Shown in pieces: positions 1-5,222 of a DNA stretch of 6,978 nucleotides. Below the pieces are notes generated by a model. That model saw nothing but the letters and a program-made list of their open reading frames with translations, was not told where the DNA came from and ran no database searches. A program made the position numbers and the translations under genes. The stretch's first letter is position 1. Every line of letters begins with the position of its first letter. Where the stretch lies: assembly GCA_965662645.1 (NCBI GenBank), contig CBFIII010000108.1:1-6978 (forward strand), given 5' to 3'. This DNA comes from UBA5342 sp965662645. Lineage in GTDB: Bacteria; Bacteroidota; Bacteroidia; Bacteroidales; UBA5342.

Positions 1-137
1 TCAATGAGCCAAATCATAGATTTTACTGTGTAACTTTCAAATTCAGACACTGTCAAATCTATGATTTGGCGTGCTGCTAGAAACCACTAAAGTAATGAAA
101 AACAGCCGAAACGCCCTATAATCTATGCCAGATTGTT
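1..137. repeat. Palindromic cassette repeat, copy A (left end outside window)
   Basis: This is the inner stem and right arm of the long palindromic repeat also seen as copies C, D, E and F. The inner stem is a perfect 16-bp inverted repeat, 8-23 (GCCAAATCATAGATTT) with 55-70, around a 31-nt loop. The outer right arm (about 109-137) carries CGCCCTATAATCTATGCC and ends in TGTT at 134-137, as in every other copy. The motif TAGAAACCA at 78-86 is shared with D, E and F. The matching left outer arm lies beyond the window edge. The recombinase/transposase unit begins directly after TGTT. Copy identity is certain from alignment by eye; the function as a recombination site is inferred. Confidence 0.85.
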
Positions 138-145
138 GAACTAAA

Positions 146-163
146 CTCCCGCAAAAGCGGGAG
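146..163. other. Terminal hairpin at left end of the IS91-like unit
   Basis: A perfect 7-bp stem, CTCCCGC (146-152) and GCGGGAG (157-163), around an AAAA loop. The left arm is part of the unit's terminal inverted repeat, so this strand can pair either locally or with the far end (CGGGAG at 2517-2522). Subterminal hairpins are typical of the single-strand-processed ends of HUH elements. It could instead stop transcription entering from the left, but no T-run follows on the plus strand. Confidence 0.6.
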
Positions 164-245
164 AGCTTAAAATTACAGACTCGAAATTAATATAATCTGG
201 TATAAAAACCTCATTTTCGCTCATAAATATTTAAATAACAATATT

Positions 246-1139
246 ATGAGTAAGAAATCTTATTTAGTGCAAGCCTCAGAGGAGGTGCCCGAGTACAAAA
301 TTCTCAGCGAACAGTTTTTGAGGCGTTATACCATCGAAGGCAAGTCAGAGTCGTGTATCAAGAACTATTTGATGCAGATTTCTAAGTTGGTGCTTCATTA
401 TAAAGTCTCGCCGCTTGAGTTGTCCAAAGATCAGTTGGAAGAGTATCTTTTTTACCTGAAGCAGCAAAATGCGAGTCCTAGTCAGAGTTCTTTTAAACAT
501 CTGATTTATGGTCTGCGACGATTTTATGAGATCTTTAAACAAGAAGATTTGCGTTTAGCGCTTCCTGCTTTCTCAGGAACCACAACATTGCCTGTAGTGT
601 TCTCTCAACAGGAGATTATTCAGATTCTTAAAACGCCCAGACTCCTTAAACACAAACTTTTATTTGCGGTTATATATGATGGCGGTTTGCGCATTTCTGA
701 GTTGTCCAATCTTCAGATTACCGATGTGGATATGGATCGTAAAATGATGCACATCAGGCAGAGTAAGTATAAGAAAGACCGTTATGTGCCTATCTCAGAT
801 CATCTTGTGCGAGGTCTGAAAACCTATCTTGAAGTCTCCAACCCGAGAGTCTATCTTTTTAATGGAAAGCTAAGAGGTCAGCCGATGAGTTTTACGGGTA
901 TTCGTAGTGCTTTTAAGTCTATTTTGCGCAAAGCAAAGATTGAAAAAGATGCCTGCGTGCACACGCTTCGTCACAGTTATGCAACGCATTTACTCGAGAT
1001 GGGACTCGATATTATATCCGTTCAAAAGCAGATGGGGCATTCTTCTGTAGTTACTACAATGATGTATTTGCACATTGCACAATCCGATCCCAAGGCGGGT
1101 TTTAGTCCTATGAAAGAGCTTTACAATGGTGGAAAGTAA
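246..1139 (+). CDS. Tyrosine recombinase/integrase (XerC/D-like)
   Basis: A 297-residue site-specific recombinase expected to cut and rejoin DNA through a 3'-phosphotyrosine. An N-terminal SAM-like DNA-binding domain (about 17-105) precedes the catalytic domain (about 115-285). The full catalytic set is visible: R149 in GGLRISEL, a beta-hairpin lysine near K174, H239 and R242 in HTLRH, H265 in GHSS and nucleophile Y274 in MMYLHI. The length is normal for the Xer/integron-integrase group, and the ending DPKAGFSPMKEL recalls integron integrases. However, the extra segment characteristic of IntI between the beta-hairpin and HTLRH is not present, so it should not be called IntI. The ATG at 246 has no clear Shine-Dalgarno sequence, as is usual in Bacteroidota. 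The stop overlaps the transposase start by 14 bp, implying co-translation. It probably acts on this unit's ends or on the neighbouring repeats; neither is shown. Confidence 0.93.
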   Translation: MSKKSYLVQASEEVPEYKILSEQFLRRYTIEGKSESCIKNYLMQISKLVLHYKVSPLELSKDQLEEYLFYLKQQNASPSQSSFKHLIYGLRRFYEIFKQEDLRLALPAFSGTTTLPVVFSQQEIIQILKTPRLLKHKLLFAVIYDGGLRISELSNLQITDVDMDRKMMHIRQSKYKKDRYVPISDHLVRGLKTYLEVSNPRVYLFNGKLRGQPMSFTGIRSAFKSILRKAKIEKDACVHTLRHSYATHLLEMGLDIISVQKQMGHSSVVTTMMYLHIAQSDPKAGFSPMKELYNGGK

Positions 1140-2262
1140 GAATGATATCGGAACTATTGTTCGGCGTTTTTTGCCCCAACTGCAGAGCAAAAGAGGTCTG
1201 ACCGATTTTCAATATAAAGCCTTTAAAGCCTTGGCTGAGTGCAAGACAAAAGAGCTTGGAGGATCGGTAAGTGCCTGTGTCGATTGTGGTTCTTTGCAAT
1301 ATGTCTTTCATAGTTGTAGGAATAGGCATTGCCCTAATTGTCAGGGGATAGACAAGGAGTTGTGGATTGAAGATCGTAAGACAGAACTGCTGCCTGTAAA
1401 GTATTATCATGTGGTTTTTACGGTGCCTCATATTCTGTTAGAACTCTTTCGGTTCAATAGAAAAGTTATGTACGATTTGCTTTTTGAAACGTCGTGGAAT
1501 ACGCTGAAAGGTTTTGCTCTCAACCCTGAATTTTTAGGTGCAATGCCTGGTGCTATCGCTATTCTTCACACGTGGGATCAGCGCTTACAGTTTCATCCTC
1601 ACATCCATATGATAGTGCCGGCTGGTGGACTTGATGCTAATGACAAGTGGAAAAATAGCAAACGAAATGGCGATTTTCTCTTTGATGTGAAAGAGATGTC
1701 ACATGTCTTTAGTGGTCAGTTTGCCAAGAAATTGCGCCAACTTAAGATAGAAGGAAAAATTGTGAAATGGGTGCCTAAAGATTTGATAAAGAAGCCTTGG
1801 GTGGTGTATGCAAAGCAAGCATTTGGTTCGCCAGAAAATGTTCTGGAATACCTCGGACGTTACACACATCGCGTGGCTATCTCTAATTATCGCATTATAA
1901 AAGTAGATGATAAGATGGTCACCTTTAGTTGGCTAGATCGAGAAGATAACTACACTAAGAAGTTGACAACCATTACTGGAGTGGCGTTTTTAGAGCGTTT
2001 TCTTGAACATATTATGACTCCTTATTATAGGCGAATACGGCACTTAGGATTTTTGGCTAATCGTAATAAGAAGAAAAACCTCAAAACGATAAGAGTTCAG
2101 TTTAAGGTTAAAATTGAAGAAATAAAAAAGCGTTCACGAGCTGATGTGCTAAAAGCGGCGTGGGGCGAAAAATCCTTGCTGCATTGCAAAGAATGTGGAG
2201 GAGAAATGGTGCTTGTTAAGTCTTATCCGCGCAAAAGAGCACCGCCATTGCTTATTGCGTAG
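1126..2262 (+). CDS. IS91-family HUH (Y2) transposase
   Basis: A 378-residue rolling-circle transposase that would nick one DNA strand and become linked to it through tyrosine. The N-terminal zinc-binding domain has C51-x2-C54, C64, H68, C69 and C72 (CRNRHCPNC). The metal-binding HUH motif is H159-I-H161 in HPHIH. Both IS91-type tyrosines, Y242 and Y246, lie in EYLGRYTHRVAISN; two tyrosines four residues apart mark the IS91 (Y2) group rather than ISCR elements, which keep only one. A final CxxC pair (C354, C357) suggests a second small metal site. The length is close to IS91 TnpA and no frameshift or stop is seen, so it appears intact. The ATG at 1126 lies inside the recombinase gene. The final residues after the CxxC pair are short, so a slightly trimmed C-terminus is possible. 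Confidence 0.95.
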   Translation: MVESKNDIGTIVRRFLPQLQSKRGLTDFQYKAFKALAECKTKELGGSVSACVDCGSLQYVFHSCRNRHCPNCQGIDKELWIEDRKTELLPVKYYHVVFTVPHILLELFRFNRKVMYDLLFETSWNTLKGFALNPEFLGAMPGAIAILHTWDQRLQFHPHIHMIVPAGGLDANDKWKNSKRNGDFLFDVKEMSHVFSGQFAKKLRQLKIEGKIVKWVPKDLIKKPWVVYAKQAFGSPENVLEYLGRYTHRVAISNYRIIKVDDKMVTFSWLDREDNYTKKLTTITGVAFLERFLEHIMTPYYRRIRHLGFLANRNKKKNLKTIRVQFKVKIEEIKKRSRADVLKAAWGEKSLLHCKECGGEMVLVKSYPRKRAPPLLIA

Positions 2263-2529
2263 TTGATTAAAAGTATTGAAAATTAAGGATGTACGTGTTG
2301 CAAGTGGGAGAGGTGTGTCCTTGTGTGATTATTATTAATGATAGAACAACCTAATCCCAAAAAAGTAAAATCTATAACGACAAATGCTAATATGATGACC
2401 CAAAATGTACCTCAAAAGTTTAAAAAAAGAGCGAAAATAGCATTTGTAATCCCTCAAAATAGTGATTGAAAACACTACGATTTAAGCATCTCTGGTATAG
2501 TAGTTTAATCTGGTATCGGGAGTTTGTTC
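2263..2529. other. Non-coding 3' end of the IS91-like unit (candidate oriIS side)
   Basis: About 267 bp between the transposase stop and the right terminus, with no convincing gene; the longest plus-strand possibility (ATG 2289) is only 21 codons. It contains a 9-bp inverted repeat, CAAATGCTA (2381-2389) with TAGCATTTG (2438-2446), the near-end direct repeat TAATCTGGTAT (2506-2516) and the terminal repeat CGGGAGTTTGTTC. In IS91 elements the replication origin (oriIS) lies at the end downstream of the transposase next to a GTTC/CTTG target, and this end fits that placement. The assignment rests on position and the GTTC only. Confidence 0.45.
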
Positions 2530-2586
2530 AACATAAGCTCCAATGTGTTGAGGTTGCAAGCAACTCAACATTGGCAGCTAATTGTT
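2530..2586. repeat. Short palindromic repeat, copy B' (57 bp)
   Basis: It runs from AACA (2530-2533) to TGTT (2583-2586), the same end rule as the long copies. The core is an imperfect hairpin: CCAATGTgTTGAGgTTGC (2540-2557) pairs with GCAACTCAACATTGG (2560-2574), leaving two extrahelical G residues on the left arm. AGCT flanks both sides (2536-2539 and 2577-2580). Length and bulged single bases resemble classical integron attC sites, although no sequence is shared with the 190-bp copies beyond the ends. It separates the IS91-like unit from the next small unit. Confidence 0.6.
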
Positions 2587-2742
2587 ATAAGCCGTCTTTT
2601 ATCTCTTCAAAGGGTGGATATAAGCAAGTATAAAAGCACTCCTGAAAAGGAAATACTGGAATATTATAAGCACGATTTCGGCAGGTTTGTACACATATCA
2701 GATGTTAAAAAGCTAATCAGTGATTTATCAGATGGCTTATAA
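2587..2742 (+). pseudogene. Short ORF in a small array unit, probably broken
   Basis: The reading frame is open from a TTG at 2524 to the stop at 2740-2742, but the first part runs through the IS terminus and repeat B', so only the stretch after 2586 can belong to this unit. It has no ATG; the best internal start is a GTG near 2621. The translated end reads KEILEYYKHDFGRFVHISDVKKLISDL. This resembles the short G-x-[WYF]-V-x3-SD closing segment common in small phage or plasmid proteins of unknown function, so it may be the C-terminus of a truncated gene. The stop codon overlaps the AAC of repeat B, as gene ends often do in integron cassettes. It is the only array ORF on the plus strand. It could also be chance. 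Confidence 0.35.
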
Positions 2743-2860
2743 CGACAAATTGTATGAATAGTGCGGCTGCAACGCTAATCAGTCTTGCCTTTGCAAGATC
2801 AACTGATAGTTGCCGAGCGTCAGCCCCCGTGCGCCCTAGCATTATTTATGACAAATTGTT
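2741..2860. repeat. Palindromic cassette repeat, copy B (120 bp variant)
   Basis: It starts AACG (2741-2744) and ends TGTT (2857-2860). The centre is a nested hairpin: CTTGC (2784-2788) with GCAAG (2793-2797) around CTTT, then ATCAGT with ACTGAT, GCAAC with GTTGC, and GGCTG (2765-2769) with CAGCC (2821-2825). The outer arms are complementary with bulges: AACGACAAATT...TGAATAGTGCGG on the left and GCCCTAGCATTATTTATGACAAATTGTT (two halves) on the right. The GCCCTA element recalls copies A and D. It lacks the 16-bp AAATCxxxGATTTGG core of the longer copies, so it is a sequence variant of the same architecture. Confidence 0.7.
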
Positions 2861-3319
2861 AGCTGTCTGTCAATTTTCTTCTCTTCTGCCATTCTGAAGG
2901 TGGAGACATATTGTTTTTTATTCCGTAATAAAAAAATGTATGGCTTTGCACAAATATACTGAATGGCTGATTGTCAAACAAATAAAAATCTATTATAATA
3001 TGTATTTGGCATGTTTAGTCGATTTTACCTCTAAGAAAATGTTTTTCAGAGCTAACAGAAGGCAAAAATAATCTTGCAATAATGAACTTTTACCAATTCT
3101 TTTTTGTTATCGAGTAAGACTCGCTTAAGCTCGTTTCTTAAACCTGAAGAGTGTTACATCTTATAAGATGACTCTTAACATTGTATCAATCTTACAGTGT
3201 TTATCCTCTAAATTCAAGGATTAATCGATAACAAAACCTTCCATTAAGTTCTAAGTTTATTATTACTAGCTATTTATCTCTACTTGACCTTCTGTTCGAG
3301 CTGAAAAATGATTGCAGCT
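2861..3319. other. Array unit without a recognisable gene
   Basis: About 460 bp between copies B and C with no ORF worth calling on either strand; the longest ATG-started frames are under 20 codons. Its ends carry the unit signature GTTAGCTG (2858-2865) and CAGCTAAC (3315-3322), so it is bounded like the coding units. Inside are a perfect 12-bp inverted repeat, TTTTGTTATCGA (3102-3113) with TCGATAACAAAA (3225-3236). Nested in it is a hairpin in which AAGAGT/ACTCTT flank the 14-bp palindrome CATCTTATAAGATG (3157-3170). It may be a decayed gene cassette, a non-coding RNA unit or a regulatory unit; nothing in the sequence decides between them. Confidence 0.5.
3102..3236. repeat. 12-bp inverted repeat enclosing a nested hairpin
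   Basis: The arms 3102-3113 (TTTTGTTATCGA) and 3225-3236 (TCGATAACAAAA) are perfect complements 135 bp apart end to end. GTAAGA (3114-3119) with TCTTAC (3190-3195) adds an inner pair. The centre holds CATCTTATAAGATG (3157-3170) flanked by AAGAGT and ACTCTT. Its orientation (GTT left, AAC right) is opposite to that of the array repeats, so it is not simply another copy. It may be a structured RNA, a second palindrome family or the remnant of a small non-autonomous element. Confidence 0.45.
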
Positions 3320-3497
3320 AACGGTTAGTATAAGCGTAGTGCGGGTTTTCGAAGCACAAAACTTTCAAATACGCACTGAGCCCAATCTTTGATTTACCTT
3401 AAAAATTCAACTCGTCAAATCAAAGATTTGGCGTTGTTGAAACGAAGCACTGCCGTTAAAATAACCGCTGAACCCCGCATTACGTTTATACATTGTT
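3320..3497. repeat. Palindromic cassette repeat, copy C (178 bp)
   Basis: It begins AACG (3320-3323) and ends TGTT (3494-3497). The inner stem 3380-3395 (GCCCAATCTTTGATTT) pairs with 3417-3432 (AAATCAAAGATTTGGC) with one mismatch over 16 bp and a 21-nt loop. The outer arms pair as TATAAGCGTAGTGCGGG (left) with CCCCGCATTACGTTTATA (right). The 8-bp direct repeat CGAAGCAC lies at 3350-3357 and 3443-3450, flanking the inner stem at the positions where D and E carry TAGAAACCA. Both arms differ in sequence from D and E, yet pairing is kept. Confidence 0.85.
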
Positions 3498-3567
3498 GTG
3501 TTTTAGTGCTTTATCTCCTTTTAATATTTATGTGATTAGTTGTATTAGACTGTCACATACTAATTTA

Positions 3568-4149
3568 TTATTCTGAAATATTTATAATGACATTTTGTGT
3601 AGAATCTGACAGCAATGTACCATCAGAAAGTTCCAATTCTATAATAAACATTCCTGAATAATTTAAACTTGAATTATGTTTTAATTTCAAATAAGATTTT
3701 TCATTTTGATTATATTGAAACTTAGCTGATTCATTAATTCCTTCTACCAAAGACAAGTCATTTAGCCATTCTGAATTGTCAATACATAATTCAAAATAAT
3801 TGTTTATTTCAGTATTTATAGCTAAATTATTAAATTCATTTGTGTTTGTAATGTTGCATTTTTTTACTTTATTCTTCAAATAAATAAATGGTACATACGA
3901 CGCATAAGCAACTCCAACTTGTGAAGAAAAATTGGTAGATTGAGCGATTTCGGAACTTTTAAAGTCCAAATAGATTTTAAATTCATCTTCGCAAACAATA
4001 GTATCTTTTAAGTCTTTTTCACTATTGGAGCAAGAAGCTTGAATGTTGAAGCTATTCAAATTTATATAAATATCTTCTTCCTTTGACGGACAAGCCACCA
4101 AAAGAAATGTTAACATTATTAACAATACTAATTTCAATTTCATATTCAT
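3568..4149 (-). CDS. Small lipoprotein of unknown function
   Basis: A 193-residue protein with a clear type II signal peptide: MNMKLK, a hydrophobic run and the lipobox LVAC with C20 as the lipidated residue. It should be exported and anchored in the inner or outer membrane. The mature part (21-193) is rich in Asn, Ser and Leu, has no repeats, and ends in alternating hydrophobic stretches (GMFIIELELSDGTLL, NVIINISE) typical of a beta-sandwich. Four further cysteines occur (C35, C53, C98 and C122 by my count), which might form disulfides. I do not recognise the family. It is the only gene between repeats C and D and reads on the minus strand, its stop 70 bp from copy C. The start at 4149 is preferred, but the Met two codons later would serve equally well. 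No Shine-Dalgarno sequence is evident. Confidence 0.85.
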   Translation of the reverse strand: MNMKLKLVLLIMLTFLLVACPSKEEDIYINLNSFNIQASCSNSEKDLKDTIVCEDEFKIYLDFKSSEIAQSTNFSSQVGVAYASYVPFIYLKNKVKKCNITNTNEFNNLAINTEINNYFELCIDNSEWLNDLSLVEGINESAKFQYNQNEKSYLKLKHNSSLNYSGMFIIELELSDGTLLSDSTQNVIINISE

Positions 4150-4163
4150 AAAGGTTTTAAGGT

Positions 4164-4192
4164 TATATAATTTTAAATTCCGTTTCTTTCAA
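4164..4192 (-). promoter_or_regulatory. Possible promoter in the leader of the lipoprotein gene
   Basis: On the minus strand TTGAAA (4187-4192) and TATATA (4164-4169) are spaced by 17 nt, ending 14 nt before the start codon. That resembles a sigma70 promoter. The usual Bacteroidota -7 motif (TAnnTTTG) was not found here, the region is AT-rich, and such matches arise easily by chance. If real, it shows that the unit carries its own promoter. Confidence 0.25.
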
Positions 4193-4221
4193 TTGTGTAA
4201 TTAGTTCTTTGCATTAAACAC

Positions 4222-4412
4222 AACGATAAATTGGATGGCACGTAGGGCATTAGAAACCAAAAATACTTCTTAATCCCCACAGAGCCAAATCAGAGATTTT
4301 ACAGATAACTTTCAGATTCAGACTCTGTCAAATCTCTGATTTGGCGGAGCTGCTAGAAACTACCGAGGCTCGTGTGATAGCCTAAGCGCCCTATGTGCTA
4401 TGCCAAAATGTT
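4222..4412. repeat. Palindromic cassette repeat, copy D (191 bp)
   Basis: It begins AACG (4222-4225) and ends TGTT (4409-4412). The inner stem is perfect over 16 bp, 4284-4299 (GCCAAATCAGAGATTT) with 4330-4345, around a 30-nt loop. The outer arms pair as GGCACGTAGGGC (left, 4238-4249) with GCCCTATGTGCT (right, 4388-4399), with mismatches, plus TTAG with CTAAG. TAGAAACCA (4251-4259) and TAGAAACTA (4354-4362) form a direct repeat around the inner stem. The sequence between the inner stem and the right arm (GGCGGAGCTGCTAGAAAC) is almost the same as in copy E. Confidence 0.9.
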
Positions 4413-4433
4413 GTGCCCCGTTATTAAAGTTTA

Positions 4434-4931
4434 TTATCTTCCAATAGCTGCTATTAGTATTGGAATAATAACTGCTAATGCAGTTCGAAACGTAATGAAA
4501 TTCGCTTTTTTGAAGATAAATAGACCACTCAATGTAAGTATTTCATTAAGTGTATTAGAATCGACTTTTCCACTAGTTGTAGAACCTGAATATTTAATGA
4601 TTGGACCATCAGAAGTTGTAATGCTCCATCGTGTACTTAGTAAATTTTCATACTTCCACGTAGACGATTTACCATCAATTACTATTGAAGCTTCTTTCCT
4701 CCAGCTATTATAATTTATCTGACCAATTATTTTATCATTCGATTTATCAAGGATGATTGTCTCTTCATTGAAAAAACCTTTTGATATAAAAGAATATTCC
4801 TTTTCTTTTAGTTTTCCATTCGAGTTTTTAGAGAAAGGAGAGTAGCTCAGGTTTCCCATCTCCTCATTGTTTTGATAAACAATTGAAGTTTTAGAAAGAA
4901 TGCTTTTCTTCCAGTTTAGATTAGTTTGCAT
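4434..4931 (-). CDS. Unknown protein with hydrophobic C-terminal tail
   Basis: A 165-residue protein with no signal peptide. Residues about 15-130 are polar and beta-rich, with short strands such as YSFISKGFF, ETIILDKSNDKIIGQINYNSW, EASIVIDGKSSTWKYEN and RWSITTSDGPIIKYSGS. The end is a hydrophobic helix (FRTALAVIIPILIAAIGR, 148-165) that could anchor it in the inner membrane with the bulk in the cytoplasm. A beta-rich domain closed by a hydrophobic C-terminal helix is also the layout of Tubby/LURP-one-like (scramblase-like) barrels, where that helix is buried in the barrel; this is a fold guess only. It is the sole gene between copies D and E, its stop 21 bp from copy D, with an 89-bp leader. 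A 106-codon plus-strand frame at 4393-4713 is its shadow. Confidence 0.75.
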   Translation of the reverse strand: MQTNLNWKKSILSKTSIVYQNNEEMGNLSYSPFSKNSNGKLKEKEYSFISKGFFNEETIILDKSNDKIIGQINYNSWRKEASIVIDGKSSTWKYENLLSTRWSITTSDGPIIKYSGSTTSGKVDSNTLNEILTLSGLFIFKKANFITFRTALAVIIPILIAAIGR

Positions 4932-5020
4932 AGTGGTCTACTTATATTATTTGCTGTTAGCATAAATGAAAAAAATCAGAAGCTATATGTTCTCTGACTC
5001 TGCGTTTTTTAATGGGGCAC

Positions 5021-5210
5021 AACGATTGCTAGATGGATAGTATGGCATTAGAAACCAATTTCTCTTCGGATTCCTCAAAGAGCCAAATCAGAGATTTTAC
5101 TGAGAAATTCAAAGTTCAGTCTCTGTCAAATCTCTGATTTGGCGGAGCTGCTAGAAACCACCGAAGGTCGTGTAACAGCCTCATTGCCATATTATCTATG
5201 CTAGCCTGTT
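5021..5210. repeat. Palindromic cassette repeat, copy E (190 bp)
   Basis: It begins AACG (5021-5024) and ends TGTT (5207-5210). The inner stem is perfect over 16 bp, 5082-5097 (GCCAAATCAGAGATTT) with 5128-5143, around a 30-nt loop. The outer arms pair as GCTAGATGGATAGTATGGCA (left, 5028-5047) with TTGCCATATTATCTATGCTA (right, 5184-5203) with few mismatches. TAGAAACCA occurs as a direct repeat at 5049-5057 and 5152-5160. Its left part matches copy F at 71 of 75 positions. Confidence 0.92.
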
Positions 5211-5222
5211 AGCTTTCGGTTT

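Larger units (their letters stand above)
138..2529 (+). mobile_element. IS91-family-like unit with tyrosine recombinase and HUH transposase
   Basis: A two-gene mobile unit. The left end 138-151 (GAACTAAACTCCCG) and right end 2517-2529 (CGGGAGTTTGTTC) are inverted repeats differing by one extra base on the left. The 11-bp direct repeat TAATCTGGTAT lies near both ends, at 193-203 and 2506-2516. IS91-type elements move by rolling-circle transposition and are known to insert beside GTTC or CTTG tetranucleotides. GTTC (2526-2529) sits at the right end here and GAAC (138-141) at the left. Tyrosine recombinase plus IS91 transposase is a pairing I recall from other genomes. The odd feature is the framing: TGTT on the left and AACA on the right, exactly as for the gene units of the array. 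The true ends could be 4 bp further in (142 and 2525) if GAAC and GTTC belong to the target. Confidence 0.75.

Noticed and set aside
246..1139. Calling the recombinase IntI and the locus a classical integron
   Set aside because: The IntI-specific insert is missing, the repeats exceed and differ from attC sites, the recombinase is inside a unit rather than beside attI, and cassettes face toward it.
1108..1431. Minus-strand 107-codon frame
   Set aside because: Antisense to the recombinase/transposase overlap, whose conserved motifs establish the plus strand as coding.
2289..2354. 21-codon ORF after the transposase
   Set aside because: Too short, with no recognisable features.
2524..2586. N-terminal part of the short ORF beginning at TTG 2524
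   Set aside because: It lies in the terminal repeat of the IS91-like unit and in palindrome B', so coding there is most likely accidental.
4393..4713. Plus-strand 106-codon frame
   Set aside because: It starts inside repeat D and runs antisense to the better-supported minus-strand gene at 4434-4931.
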